From contig NZ_LVHI01000010.1 in NCBI RefSeq assembly GCF_001645385.1, positions 42,681-106,680 of the forward strand: a stretch of 64,000 nucleotides of DNA, given 5' to 3'. This document shows, one piece after another, positions 1 to 9,500 of this stretch (positions within the stretch are counted from its first letter, which is position 1; every line of letters starts with the position of its first letter). Origin of the DNA: Rhodococcoides kyotonense (lineage in GTDB: Bacteria; Actinomycetota; Actinomycetes; Mycobacteriales; Mycobacteriaceae). Both the position numbers and the translations under genes were made by a program. Under the pieces are notes generated by a model that saw only the letters and a list, made by a program, of their open reading frames with translations, was not told the origin of the DNA and did not search any database.

Positions 1-155
1 TCGCGTTGTTCACCGCCCTCGCTCGAACACGGGGCACGGACATCACCAAGTCAGATCTGTTCGCGCCGAACGATTTCCCTGATAGCCACGAGGCGGAGGA
101 GCTCTACACCGTAGGCCCCGCCACCGTGCGCACACACGAAAGGAACAAGCAGAAC
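1..155 (+). CDS. ectA: Diaminobutyrate acetyltransferase EctA, 3' end only
   Basis: This is the carboxyl end of the enzyme that acetylates L-2,4-diaminobutyrate in ectoine synthesis; the rest lies before the window. The frame starting at base 3 encodes an EctA-type tail with FPDSHEAEELYTVGPA, where family members usually stop within a few residues of a YxIGP-like motif. Here no stop occurs: the frame runs through a 13-codon linker straight into the first ATG of ectB. Either a natural EctA-EctB fusion or read-through product exists, or one base is wrong in the assembly. The recognition rests on the C-terminal motif and the ectBC neighbours. Confidence 0.75.
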
Positions 156-1427
156 ATGACCGAGTCGACCATCACCGAGAAGCCCGACGTCTTCGAGACC
201 GTCGAGTCCGGAGTTCGGAGCTACAGCCGTCAGTGGCCTGCTGTGTTCAAGACTGCGAAGAACTCGACTCTCGTGGACGAGAACGGCCGTGAGTACCTCG
301 ACTTCTTCGGCGGCGCAGGCGCTTTGAACTACGGTCACAACAACGACATTCTCAAGGGTGCACTCGTCGACTACATCCAGAGCGACGGCATCACCCACGG
401 TCTCGACATGTCCACCGTCGCGAAGCGTGAGTTCCTCGAGTCATTCAAGAAGAACATCCTCGATCCGCGCGGCCTCGACTACAAGGTGCAATTCCCCGGT
501 CCCACAGGCGCCAACACGGTCGAGGCAGCCCTCAAGCTCGCCCGCAAGGTCACCGGACGCGAAGCAATCATCAACTTCACCAACGCTTTCCATGGCATGA
601 CACTCGGCGCGCTGTCGGTCACCGGCAACTCGATGAAGCGAGCCGGCGCCGGAATTCCGCTGGTGCACACGACTCCTATGCCGTACGACAACTACTTCGG
701 CGGCGTCACCGAGGACTTCCAGTGGTTCGAGCGCGTGCTCGACGACTCGGGCAGTGGAATCAACCGCCCGGCTGCAGTCATCGTCGAGACCATCCAGGGC
801 GAGGGCGGCATCAACGTTGCCCGTCCGGAGTGGTTGCGCGCCTTGGCCGAACTGTGCTCGCGTCGCGACATCCTGCTGATCGTCGACGACGTGCAGATGG
901 GTTGTGGCCGCACCGGCCAGTTCTTCTCGTTCGAGGAAGCAGGCATCGTTCCGGACATCGTCACGCTGTCGAAGTCGGTCGGTGGTTACGGAATGCCGAT
1001 GGCGCTCACGCTGTTCAAGCCGGAGCTCGACGTGTGGGCACCGGGTGAGCACAACGGAACGTTCCGAGGATTCAACCCCTCGTTCGTCACGTCGAAGGTC
1101 GCCATCGAGACGTACTGGTCCGACGACACGTTCGAGAAGGAGATTCTCGCGAAGGGCGCTCACATTCAGGATCGCTTCATCAAGCTGTGCGCGAAGTTCA
1201 GCTGCGTGTCCACTCGTGGCCGCGGAATGGTGCAGGCACTCGCATTCGAGGAGCCGGAGCAGGCCACCAAGGTCGCCCAGCTCTGCTACGACGAGGGACT
1301 TCTCGTCGAGACCGCAGGTCCGTCCGACGAGGTCGTCAAGCTGCTTCCGCCGCTGACCACGACCCTCGAAGAACTGGATCGCGGACTCGACATCATCGAA
1401 AGCGCGACCGCAAAAGTGTGCTCCTGA
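156..1427 (+). CDS. ectB: Diaminobutyrate--2-oxoglutarate transaminase EctB
   Basis: First step of ectoine synthesis: a PLP-dependent class III aminotransferase that makes L-2,4-diaminobutyrate from aspartate semialdehyde with glutamate as donor. The 423 residues match the family length. Visible motifs are GPTGANTVEAALKLAR near residue 110, the DDVQMGCGRTG cofactor region and the SKSVGGYG segment with the PLP-binding lysine. The ATG at 156 was chosen because an AAAGGA box sits 11 bases upstream and family N-termini begin at this point, although the frame stays open back through the ectA tail. It is followed by ectC after 46 bases, so the genes form one operon for osmotic protection. Confidence 0.95.
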   Translation: MTESTITEKPDVFETVESGVRSYSRQWPAVFKTAKNSTLVDENGREYLDFFGGAGALNYGHNNDILKGALVDYIQSDGITHGLDMSTVAKREFLESFKKNILDPRGLDYKVQFPGPTGANTVEAALKLARKVTGREAIINFTNAFHGMTLGALSVTGNSMKRAGAGIPLVHTTPMPYDNYFGGVTEDFQWFERVLDDSGSGINRPAAVIVETIQGEGGINVARPEWLRALAELCSRRDILLIVDDVQMGCGRTGQFFSFEEAGIVPDIVTLSKSVGGYGMPMALTLFKPELDVWAPGEHNGTFRGFNPSFVTSKVAIETYWSDDTFEKEILAKGAHIQDRFIKLCAKFSCVSTRGRGMVQALAFEEPEQATKVAQLCYDEGLLVETAGPSDEVVKLLPPLTTTLEELDRGLDIIESATAKVCS

Positions 1428-1473
1428 GCCACTTTCCGCGTAACGCACTCACTCGACCGAAGGGAGATCATCC

Positions 1474-1872
1474 ATGATCGTTCGTACTACCCAGGACATC
1501 ACCGGCACCGATCGCGAAATCAAGAGTGAAGACGGCCAGTGGGTCAGCAAGCGCATCATCCTCGGCGGCGACAAGGTGGGATTCTCGTTCCACGAGACCA
1601 CCATCAAGGCCGGGACGGTGAACAACTTTCACTACGCCAACCATGTCGAGGCCGTCTGGCTCATCGAAGGTGAGGGCACTCTGACCGACCGTGAAACCGG
1701 TGAGACGTACGAGCTGGGCCCGGGTTCGATGTACCTGCTCAACGGCCACGAGCGCCACACGGTGGAGCCGCGGACCCAGATGCGCATGATGTGCGTGTTC
1801 AACCCGCCCGTCGTCGGCAACGAGACGCACGACGAGAACGGCGTGTACCCGCTCGTCGAGGTCCCTGCATAA
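1474..1872 (+). CDS. ectC: L-ectoine synthase EctC
   Basis: Cyclises N-gamma-acetyl-diaminobutyrate to the compatible solute ectoine in the cytoplasm. The 132-residue cupin protein starts [16 protein letters not shown] and shows the typical [15 protein letters not shown] and NGHERHT strands that form the metal-binding cupin pocket. A GAAGGGAGA ribosome binding site lies just before the ATG. It is the last gene of the ect operon here: no ectD hydroxylase follows, and a strong hairpin at 1904-1944 probably ends the transcript. The product is therefore expected to be ectoine and not hydroxyectoine unless ectD lies elsewhere. Confidence 0.95.
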   Translation: MIVRTTQDITGTDREIKSEDGQWVSKRIILGGDKVGFSFHETTIKAGTVNNFHYANHVEAVWLIEGEGTLTDRETGETYELGPGSMYLLNGHERHTVEPRTQMRMMCVFNPPVVGNETHDENGVYPLVEVPA

Positions 1873-1903
1873 GACAGCGGTATTCTTTCCCCGAGACATC
1901 TCC

Positions 1904-1944
1904 GACGCCCCGTCCGACCGCGTGAGCCGGTCGCACGGGGCGTC
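1904..1944 (+). terminator. Hairpin terminator after ectC
   Basis: A perfect 10-bp stem (GACGCCCCGT at 1904-1913 with its complement at 1935-1944) encloses a further GACCG/CGGTC pairing. There is no long T run, which is usual for high-GC actinobacteria. It separates ectC from the sirtuin gene. Confidence 0.6.
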
Positions 1945-1985
1945 GGCGTATCGGCGCCTCGACCAGGTGCGCGGCTGCCGGGCGC

Positions 1986-1991
1986 TACCCT
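1986..1991 (+). promoter_or_regulatory. -10 box of leaderless sirtuin gene
   Basis: TACCCT fits the TANNNT -10 pattern and ends 7 bases before the GTG at 1999, the spacing expected if transcription begins at the start codon itself. No ribosome binding site is seen. Confidence 0.5.
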
Positions 1992-1998
1992 GGATGGG

Positions 1999-2859
1999 GT
2001 GTCGGCCCCTGGAACTCACAGCATCGTCGCCGGGACGGACTTCGACGCGATCGTCGAGGTACTGTCCGGCAAGTCCGTCGCCGTCGTCACCGGCGCCGGT
2101 ATGTCGACCGACTCGGGAATCCCCGACTACCGAGGACCGGACTCACCTCCACGGAATCCGATGACGTATCAGCAGTTCATCGGCGACGACGAGTTCCGCC
2201 GGCACTACTGGGCACGTAACCACGTCGGTTGGCGTCACATGGACGCAGCACGCCCGAACCTCGGACACCGCAGTCTCGCCGCGCTGGAGCGTCGCGGCGT
2301 GGTGTCGGGGGTCATCACGCAGAACGTCGACATGCTGCACACCAAGGCGGGAAGCCGACACGTCATCGACCTCCACGGTGTCTACGCACGTGTCCGGTGC
2401 CTGAGCTGCGGACGGCTCATCTCACGATTCACACTCGCGCAGCGACTCGACGAGCTGAACCCCGGATTCTTGGAGAGCGTGGCGCCTGCGGAAGGCGTCG
2501 AGATAGCCCCGGACGCGGATGCCGTCCTCACCAGCACGGCCCATTTCCGCATGGTCGACTGCGCGTACTGCGGCGGGGTCCTCAAGCCCGACATCGTCTA
2601 CTTCGGCGAGAGCGTGCCCAAGCCGAGGGTGGCCGAGGCCTTCGACCTGGTCGATCGCAGCGACGCGGTCCTCGTCCTCGGATCGTCGTTGACGGTCATG
2701 TCGGGACTCAGGTTCGTCCGTCGTGCCGCCAAGGCCGGAATTCCCATCGTGATCGTCAACCGAGGGCCGACACGAGGCGACGAGTTCGCGACCGTCACCT
2801 CGCATGCGGGGACCTCCGAGACGGTTACCGCGCTTCTCGAGGCGCTCCCGTCGCCGTAG
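1999..2859 (+). CDS. NAD-dependent protein deacylase of the Sir2 family
   Basis: A sirtuin of 286 residues that removes acyl groups from lysine side chains using NAD. Motifs in order: GAGMSTDSGIPDYRG (residues 32-46, NAD binding), TQNVDMLHTKAGS (108-119), the catalytic histidine in DLHG (126), two CxxC pairs (CLSC at 134-137 and CAYC further on) for structural zinc, and VLGSSLTV. The STDSGIPDYRG and QNVDMLH signatures resemble class II (SIRT4-like) sirtuins. Transcription is probably leaderless from a -10 box 7 bases before the GTG. It converges on proB with only 31 bases between. The substrate cannot be told from the sequence. Confidence 0.9.
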   Translation: MSAPGTHSIVAGTDFDAIVEVLSGKSVAVVTGAGMSTDSGIPDYRGPDSPPRNPMTYQQFIGDDEFRRHYWARNHVGWRHMDAARPNLGHRSLAALERRGVVSGVITQNVDMLHTKAGSRHVIDLHGVYARVRCLSCGRLISRFTLAQRLDELNPGFLESVAPAEGVEIAPDADAVLTSTAHFRMVDCAYCGGVLKPDIVYFGESVPKPRVAEAFDLVDRSDAVLVLGSSLTVMSGLRFVRRAAKAGIPIVIVNRGPTRGDEFATVTSHAGTSETVTALLEALPSP

Positions 2860-2890
2860 CAGCCCGCGACGGCGGACCGCTTTGTCCGGT

Positions 2891-4021
2891 TCAGGCAGGA
2901 ACCAGATCGTCGGCATGTACGACGGGACGATGCAGCTCCGGCGACAGCTCGCTCGTCGACTTGCCGAGCATCCCGGTCAACTCCGACGCGTCGAATGCCA
3001 CGACCCCGCGGGCGACGAGTTGCCCGTCGGGACCACGCAGCGACACGACGTCGCCACCGTAGAACTGACCCGACAGGCCGGTGATGCCCGCCGACAGCAA
3101 CGATCGACGCTTCTCGACGACGGCGCGCACCGCCCCGGCATCCAGATGGATGTCACCGGAGACGTCGGCGGCATGTCGCACCCAGAACCGGCGCGCCGAC
3201 AGACGCGTCGGGCGTGCCGCGAATGCCGTTCCGACACTGGCGTCGGTCAGCGCTGCCTCGGCGTCCGACGCTGCCGCGAGCAACACGGGAACGCCTGCGT
3301 CGGCGGCGAGGCGCGCTGCGGACAGTTTCGACGCCATTCCGCCGGTCCCCAGTGCACCGCCGGATCCGGCGACGACGCCGTCGAGGTCTTCGGGACTGTC
3401 GACCTCGGGGATGAGCGTCGCGTGCCCTTTGCGTGGGTCGCCGTCGTACAGACCCGAAACGTCGGACAGCAGAACGAGAGCGTCGGCTCCCACGAGATGC
3501 GCAACCAGCGCAGCGAGCCGGTCGTTGTCACCGAAGCGAATCTCGGCCGTCGCGACCGTGTCGTTCTCGTTGACGATCGCCACCGCACCCAGCGAACGCA
3601 GTCGATCCAGCGTGCGTTGCGCGTTACGGTGATTGGTCCGCCGCGCGATGTCCTCGGCGGTCAGCAGCACCTGTCCGACGGTGCGTCCGTATCGGGCGAA
3701 CGACGTGCCCCACGCATGCGCGAGAGCAAGCTGTCCGACGCTCGCCGCTGCCTGCTTCGTCGCGAGATCCTGTGGGCGCTTGGTCAATCCGAGTGGCGCG
3801 ATGCCCGCACCGATAGCACCGGACGACACGACGACGACATCCGTGCCGCCCCGCATGCGCGCTTCGACGGCGTCGGCAAGGCGATCCAGTCGACCCGTGT
3901 CCAACCCACCGACGAGCGACGTCAGTGCCGACGAACCGATCTTGACGACGATTCTCTTGGCGTCCGCGACGCGTGCCCTCGTGGTCGAGGTGAGCACTTC
4001 GGAATCGGATTCAGCCGTCAC
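2891..4021 (-). CDS. proB: Glutamate 5-kinase ProB
   Basis: Phosphorylates glutamate as the first committed step of proline synthesis. The 376 residues contain an amino-acid-kinase domain ([13 protein letters not shown] near residue 24, [27 protein letters not shown]) followed by a C-terminal PUA domain, the usual two-part ProB architecture. The GTG start lies 6 bases after the obgE stop, so the two are almost certainly cotranscribed, as in mycobacteria. proA is not adjacent in this window. Convergent with the sirtuin gene. Confidence 0.95.
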   Translation of the reverse strand: MTAESDSEVLTSTTRARVADAKRIVVKIGSSALTSLVGGLDTGRLDRLADAVEARMRGGTDVVVVSSGAIGAGIAPLGLTKRPQDLATKQAAASVGQLALAHAWGTSFARYGRTVGQVLLTAEDIARRTNHRNAQRTLDRLRSLGAVAIVNENDTVATAEIRFGDNDRLAALVAHLVGADALVLLSDVSGLYDGDPRKGHATLIPEVDSPEDLDGVVAGSGGALGTGGMASKLSAARLAADAGVPVLLAAASDAEAALTDASVGTAFAARPTRLSARRFWVRHAADVSGDIHLDAGAVRAVVEKRRSLLSAGITGLSGQFYGGDVVSLRGPDGQLVARGVVAFDASELTGMLGKSTSELSPELHRPVVHADDLVPA

Positions 4022-4027
4022 AGGCCC

Positions 4028-5476
4028 TCACTCGTCGGTGTCGAGACCGCGACGGACTCGACGTGCGTGCTTGCGCTCGTCGGCGCCGATGCGTTCGACC
4101 TGGTCCAGACGCGCATCCGTGCCTCGTCCGGTTCTCGTGACGTCGACGCCTGCCGGGGTCTGCGGTTCCCAGTCGAAGCTGACGTCGGCGATGGTGACCG
4201 ACGCTCCCGGTTCGGCACCCATCTTGATGAGCGTGTCCTCGACACCGAGCCTGGCGAGCCGGTCCGCGAGGTAGCCGACGGCTTCGTCGTTGCTGAACTG
4301 CGTCTGTGCGACCCATCGCTCGGGACGCGTACCGAGCACGATGAAGCCACCGGGCACGTCGGGATCCTTGACCACCTGGAAGCCTTCTTCGTCCCGCGCG
4401 ACAGGCCGGATGACGGCGCGCCTCGGTGCAGCAGGCGGGTGCGCGACGCGGTACTCCTCCACCATCTTCGCGAGCGCGAAGATCAACGGCTTCAAACCTT
4501 CTCGGCTGACGGCCGAGATGGTGAACACGGGCCAACCGCGGGCTTCGAACTCGGGCGTGACCATCTCGGCGAGTTCGGCAGCCTCGGGCACGTCGGCCTT
4601 GTTGAGCACGACGATGCGCGGCCTGTCCGCGAGATCACCCAGACTCGCGTCGCCGGACAGCGCAGGCTTGTACGCCGCGAGTTCGGCTTCGAGGGCGTCG
4701 ACGTCGGAGATCGGGTCACGGCCGGGATCGAGTGTCGCGCAATCGACGACGTGGGCGAGCACGGCACACCGCTCGAGGTGCCGCAGAAATTCGAGACCGA
4801 GGCCGCGACCGTCGCTGGCGCCGGGAATCAGACCGGGAACGTCGGCGACGGTGAAGGTCGTCTCACCACTGGAGACCACGCCCAAGTTCGGAACGAGCGT
4901 CGTGAACGGGTAGTCCGCGATCTTCGGCTTCGCCGCCGACAGCACCGACACGAGCGACGACTTACCGGCCGACGGGAATCCGACGAGGCCGACGTCGGCG
5001 ACCGACTTCAGTTCGAGAACGAGATCGCGTTCGACACCCTCTTCACCGAGGAGCGCGAAGCCAGGTGCTTTGCGGGCCTTCGACGCCAGAGCCGCGTTGC
5101 CGAGACCTCCGCGACCGCCGCTGGCCGCGTCGAAACGCGTTCCTTCTCCGACCATGTCGGCGAGGATCTTGCCGTCGCGATCTAGGACGACGGTGCCGTC
5201 CGGCACCTTCAGAATCAGGTCTTCGCCGTCGGAACCCTGCCGGTTGGCACCCATGCCCTGGGTTCCGTTGGTGGCTTTGGCATGCGAATGGAAATGGAAG
5301 TCGAGCAGCGTGTGCACACCGCGATCGACCACGAACACGACGTTGCCGCCGCGTCCGCCGTTGCCGCCGTCGGGGCCGCCGAGCGGCTTGAACTTCTCAC
5401 GGTGGACGGACGCACAGCCGTTGCCGCCTTTGCCGGCGGTGACGTGGAGCACCACGCGGTCGATGAATCGCGACAT
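4028..5476 (-). CDS. obgE: GTPase ObgE/CgtA
   Basis: Essential ribosome-associated GTPase involved in 50S maturation and stress control. The 482-residue protein begins [18 protein letters not shown], the glycine-rich Obg fold (about 1-158), followed by a G domain with Walker A GFPSAGKS (167-174), [10 protein letters not shown] (G3), NKAD (G4) and a C-terminal OCT domain ending in an acidic tail. The upstream in-frame extension to 5530 was rejected because the Obg fold starts at MSRF. A strong hairpin separates it from rpmA, and proB follows after 6 bases. Confidence 0.95.
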   Translation of the reverse strand: MSRFIDRVVLHVTAGKGGNGCASVHREKFKPLGGPDGGNGGRGGNVVFVVDRGVHTLLDFHFHSHAKATNGTQGMGANRQGSDGEDLILKVPDGTVVLDRDGKILADMVGEGTRFDAASGGRGGLGNAALASKARKAPGFALLGEEGVERDLVLELKSVADVGLVGFPSAGKSSLVSVLSAAKPKIADYPFTTLVPNLGVVSSGETTFTVADVPGLIPGASDGRGLGLEFLRHLERCAVLAHVVDCATLDPGRDPISDVDALEAELAAYKPALSGDASLGDLADRPRIVVLNKADVPEAAELAEMVTPEFEARGWPVFTISAVSREGLKPLIFALAKMVEEYRVAHPPAAPRRAVIRPVARDEEGFQVVKDPDVPGGFIVLGTRPERWVAQTQFSNDEAVGYLADRLARLGVEDTLIKMGAEPGASVTIADVSFDWEPQTPAGVDVTRTGRGTDARLDQVERIGADERKHARRVRRGLDTDE

Positions 5477-5534
5477 GACTGCCCTCGATCCTTCCCCGGC
5501 CTCGTCGGCCGAAATTTTCGATGCCCACAAACAC

Positions 5535-5578
5535 GATAAGGGCGGACCGGGTTCTTTCGACCCTGGTCCGCCCTTATC
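5535..5578 (-). terminator. Strong hairpin between rpmA and obgE
   Basis: A perfect 14-bp stem (5535-5548 with 5565-5578) is extended by GGG/CCC around a TTCTTTCGA loop. In the minus direction it follows rpmA and precedes obgE, so it either ends or attenuates rplU-rpmA transcription and would lower read-through into obgE-proB. Confidence 0.75.
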
Positions 5579-5642
5579 GAAGTGCTGGGCGCGTCGGATC
5601 GGCCCCGAGGGGCGCTACCGACGCAGATGATGCAGCGGAGAC

Positions 5643-5906
5643 TCAGGCCTCGACTGCAACCGGAACGATGTTCACGGTCTTGCGTCCACGCTTGGCGCCG
5701 AACTCGACCGAGCCTGCAGCCAGAGCGAACAGCGTGTCGTCGCCGCCACGGCCGACGTTGACGCCGGGGTGGAAGTGTGTGCCGCGCTGACGAACCAGGA
5801 TCTCGCCTGCGCTGACCGTCTGGCCGCCGAAACGCTTGACGCCGAGGCGCTGAGCATTCGAATCGCGACCGTTACGGGAGCTGGATGCACCCTTCTTATG
5901 TGCCAT
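5643..5906 (-). CDS. rpmA: 50S ribosomal protein bL27
   Basis: Small basic protein of the large subunit near the peptidyl transferase centre. The 87 residues begin [16 protein letters not shown] and contain [11 protein letters not shown] and the [20 protein letters not shown] core, all typical of L27. No N-terminal cleavage extension of the Firmicutes type is present. It follows rplU after 73 bases in the standard rplU-rpmA pair. Confidence 0.97.
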   Translation of the reverse strand: MAHKKGASSSRNGRDSNAQRLGVKRFGGQTVSAGEILVRQRGTHFHPGVNVGRGGDDTLFALAAGSVEFGAKRGRKTVNIVPVAVEA

Positions 5907-5979
5907 GTTGCATACCCTCCTCGGGTGATGTGCTCGTGAAGAACGCCGACTGTCAAGTATGCCAGCGCGGAAGAACTGG

Positions 5980-6291
5980 CTACTTGATGCCGGTGACCTT
6001 GAGGACGGTCAGCTTCTGCCTGTGTCCCTGACGCTTGTGGTAACCGGTCTTGTTCTTGAACTTGTGGATGCGGATCTTCGGGCCCTTGGTGTGCTCGACG
6101 ACCTCACCGGTGACCGAGATCTCGGCCAGCTTGTCGGCGTCGGTGGTCAGGTCGGATCCGTCGACGACGAGGACCGGAGCAAGCGAGACAGCAGTGCCGG
6201 GCGCTCCCTCGATCTTCTCGACCTTGACGAGGTCACCAACAGCGACCTTGTACTGCTTTCCGCCGGTCTTGACGATCGCATACGTTGCCAT
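5980..6291 (-). CDS. rplU: 50S ribosomal protein bL21
   Basis: Large-subunit protein that binds 23S rRNA. The 103 residues run from [20 protein letters not shown] to [22 protein letters not shown], matching L21 in length and motifs. The ATG at 6291 was preferred over an upstream start because MATYAIV is the conserved L21 start and a GGGGTAG-type ribosome binding region precedes it. First gene of the rplU-rpmA unit, 235 bases downstream of rne. Confidence 0.97.
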   Translation of the reverse strand: MATYAIVKTGGKQYKVAVGDLVKVEKIEGAPGTAVSLAPVLVVDGSDLTTDADKLAEISVTGEVVEHTKGPKIRIHKFKNKTGYHKRQGHRQKLTVLKVTGIK

Positions 6292-6526
6292 CGGAGGGCT
6301 ACCCCTTGCTTCTTCGAACTTGCTCGCGCTACCGCAGGGCAACACGACTGGTCTGGGTCTTGCTTGTTTTTTCTGCTTCCTGGGTTACCCGCACAGGCCA
6401 TTCCCGTTCCGAAAGAACCGGGATCAAGGCACAGCAGAACAGTGTCACCAGGAGCGACTTATCAAGGTTACGGCAGATGGGCAGTCATGGTCAAACCGCC
6501 CATCCGCCGACCTCGACGGCTCATCG
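6292..6526 (-). other. rne-rplU intergenic region
   Basis: The 235 bases hold two hairpins: GATGGGC/GCCCATC (6476-6482 with 6498-6504), which may end rne, and a bulged TCCCG/CGGGA stem with a TTTCG loop in minus orientation (about 6402-6423). The rplU promoter must also lie here but I see no convincing -10 box. No coding sequence is apparent. Confidence 0.45.
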
Positions 6527-9500
6527 TTATTCGTCGGCCGGCGGGCCTGCCGGGCGAGCTGCTGCTCGTCGACGAGGCTTCCGTACGGGCAGGTCGGCAG
6601 CCGAATCCGAGTTCGACGCCGTGCTCGGACCCGATGTCGTGTGCACCGGTTCGGGAGCCGCCAGGTCCGTCGGGGACTGCGTGGCGGGAATCACGAACAC
6701 GGTTCCGGCGTCGGGTGCCTCTGTCGTCGGCGCAGCCGCCTTACGGGCCACTCTCCTGGCCCGGCGCGGCGTGACGATCGCCTGTTCTTCGACAGGTTCC
6801 TCGACCACGGGCTGCGCGACGGCCGACTCCTCGGCTGCTGCCTGTCCGTCCGATCCGGTCTCCGCGACGCCGTCGCCCGTCTCCGTGATCTCGGGCTGCT
6901 CGGCTACCTCGGACTTTTCCGTGACCTCGGGCTTCTCGGCTGCCTCGGACTTCCCCGTGACCTCGACCTCGGCGGGAGTCGTCTCGACCGACTCTCCCTG
7001 CACCGCAGCGACATCGGTCGCGTCGATGATCTCGGGCGCGGCGTCCGACGCGTCCTGTGCCTTTTCGACCACGTCGGCAGGCGTCACGTCGGCGACGACC
7101 TCGTCGTGATGCGCGGCCATGGCCAACGCGACCGGGTGCGCACGCTTCACCGACGGGTCGACGGTGTGCTCATGCTGGGGCTGCTCAGGCGCGTTCTGCG
7201 CCTGGTTGTTGTCGGACTTGTCCCGACCACGACGCTTACGGCCGGAGCCGCCTTCGCCACGCGACGAGTTCGAACGCGAGTCGTTCTCGGTGGCCTTGGC
7301 CTCGACCGGGAACGGGTGCACGACGATGCCGCGTCCCTGGCAGTGCTCACACGTCGTCGAGAATGCCTCGACCAGGCCCGTACCGAGCTTCTTGCGCGTC
7401 ATCTGAACGAGGCCGAGCGACGTCACCTCGGACACCTGATGCCGTGTCCGGTCGCGTCCGAGTGCCTCGGTGAGACGCCGGAGCACGAGATCACGGTTCG
7501 ATTCGAGAACCATGTCGATGAAGTCGACGACGATCATGCCGCCGATGTCGCGCAGACGCATCTGGCGGACGACCTCTTCGGCAGCCTCCAGGTTGTTCCT
7601 GGTCACCGTCTCTTCGAGGTTGCCCCCGGCACCGGTGAACTTGCCGGTGTTGACGTCGACGACGGTCATCGCCTCGGTGCGGTCGATGACGAGCGTTCCG
7701 CCCGACGGCAGCCACACCTTGCGATCGAGTGCCTTGGCAAGCTGTTCGTCGATGCGGTGTGCCTCGAACACGTCCGGCTGACCGGGTTCGGCGACGTGCC
7801 GCTGAAGCTTCGGCAACATGTCGGCGGCCACGGTCTCGATGTACGACGACGTCGTCTGCCACGCCTTGTCACCCTCGATGACGAGCTTGACGAAATCCTC
7901 GTTGAACAGGTCACGGATGACCTTGACGAGCAGATCGGGCTCTTCGTAGAGAGTCTGCGGCTGCGTCCCCTTGCTCGACTCGGCCTTCTTAGACGCCTCT
8001 TCGATGCTGGTCCACTGGGCCTGTAGACGCGTCACGTCGCGTGCCAGTTCTTCTTCGCTGACGCCCTCGGCGGCAGTACGGATGATGACGCCTGCCTCGG
8101 GCGGCACGATCTCGCGGAGAATCTCCTTGAGACGCTTGCGCTCGGTGTCGGGCAGCTTGCGGCTGATTCCGGTGGAACTGCCACCCGGCACGTACACCAG
8201 GTAGCGGCCGGCCAACGACAACTGCGTCGTCAGACGCGCACCCTTGTGTCCGACCGGGTCCTTGCTGACCTGGACGAGCACCTGATCGCCCGGCTTCAGC
8301 GCCTGTTCGATCTTGCGCGAATTGCCACCGAGACCTGCTGCATCCCAGTTGACCTCACCGGCGTACAGAACACCGTTGCGGCCACGGCCGATGTCGATGA
8401 ACGCGGCCTCCATGCTCGGAAGCACGTTCTGAACGCGGCCCAGGTAGACGTTGCCGACCATCGAGGCCGACGCGCTGCTGGTCACGAAGTGCTCCACGAG
8501 GACGCCGTCCTCGAGCACCGCGACCTGGGTGGTGACGCCGTGGTCGGGGAACGCCTTCTCCCGAACGACCATGACGCGGTCGACCGACTCACGACGAGCG
8601 AGGAACTCCGACTCCGTCAGGATCGGCGGCCTGCGGCGACCCGCGTCGCGACCGTCGCGACGACGCTGACGCTTGGCTTCGAGACGCGTCGACCCGGTGA
8701 TGCCCTGGACTTCGTCCTTGCTGCGCGACTTGTTGCGCGGCTCACGCTCGTGCACGACGGTGTTCGGCGGATCGTCGTCGGCCGACGTCGGCTCGGACGA
8801 CTCCCCGGAACTGCGGCGACGACGCCTCCGGCGACGGCGACGGCTCGATCCGTCCGAGGACTCGTCCTCGTCGTGCTCCGACGACTCCTCCGCGGAGTCC
8901 GACTCCTCGTCCGTGTCGTCGGACTCGGTCGACTCGTCCTGCTCGGACGTCTCGCTCTTGTCTCCCGAACGCGAGCGACGACGACGCGTGCGACGCTCTC
9001 CTGCCTGCTTGTCCTCGCCCTCGGTCTCGTCCGACGCGGCCTCGTCGACGTCCGACCGATCGTCGGCGGACTTGTCTTCCGCGCTGCTGTCGGTGCCGGA
9101 CCCCGACTCGTCGTCGGATTGCGAATCCGACTCGTCACCCGTGCTGTCGGACTGTTCCCCGCGGCCACGGCCGCGACCGCGACGTCCGCGCCGCCTGCGA
9201 CGCGGCTGCGACTGCTCGTCGTCGTCCTCGCTGCGGTCGGTGTCGGTGTCGGTTCGAGAAGACTCGGTGTCCGTGTCGGCTGCAGCGTCGGCCTCGGCGG
9301 GAACAGAGGGGTCCTCGACCCGGGTCGTCGCCTCGGCGGTCTCGGGGATGTCGGTCTCCGGCGTCGACGTCGAGTCCTCGGCGGGTCCGGCCGCCTTACG
9401 GCTGCGACGGCGCTTCGGCGGCGCCTCGACGGGCGCCTCGGGCTGCAGGAACAGCGGGGTCGAGAACTGCGGACGTGACGCGGGCGCAACCTCGGGCCGC

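Noticed and set aside
2804..5185. 793-codon open frame on the plus strand opposite proB and obgE
   Set aside because: It lies entirely antisense to two well-supported genes and has the Arg-rich, low-complexity composition of a GC-driven shadow frame.
6050..9478. Long plus-strand open frames opposite rne and rplU
   Set aside because: Antisense to RNase E motifs; the Ser/Arg-rich or Leu/Arg-rich translation simply reflects the repeats on the other strand.
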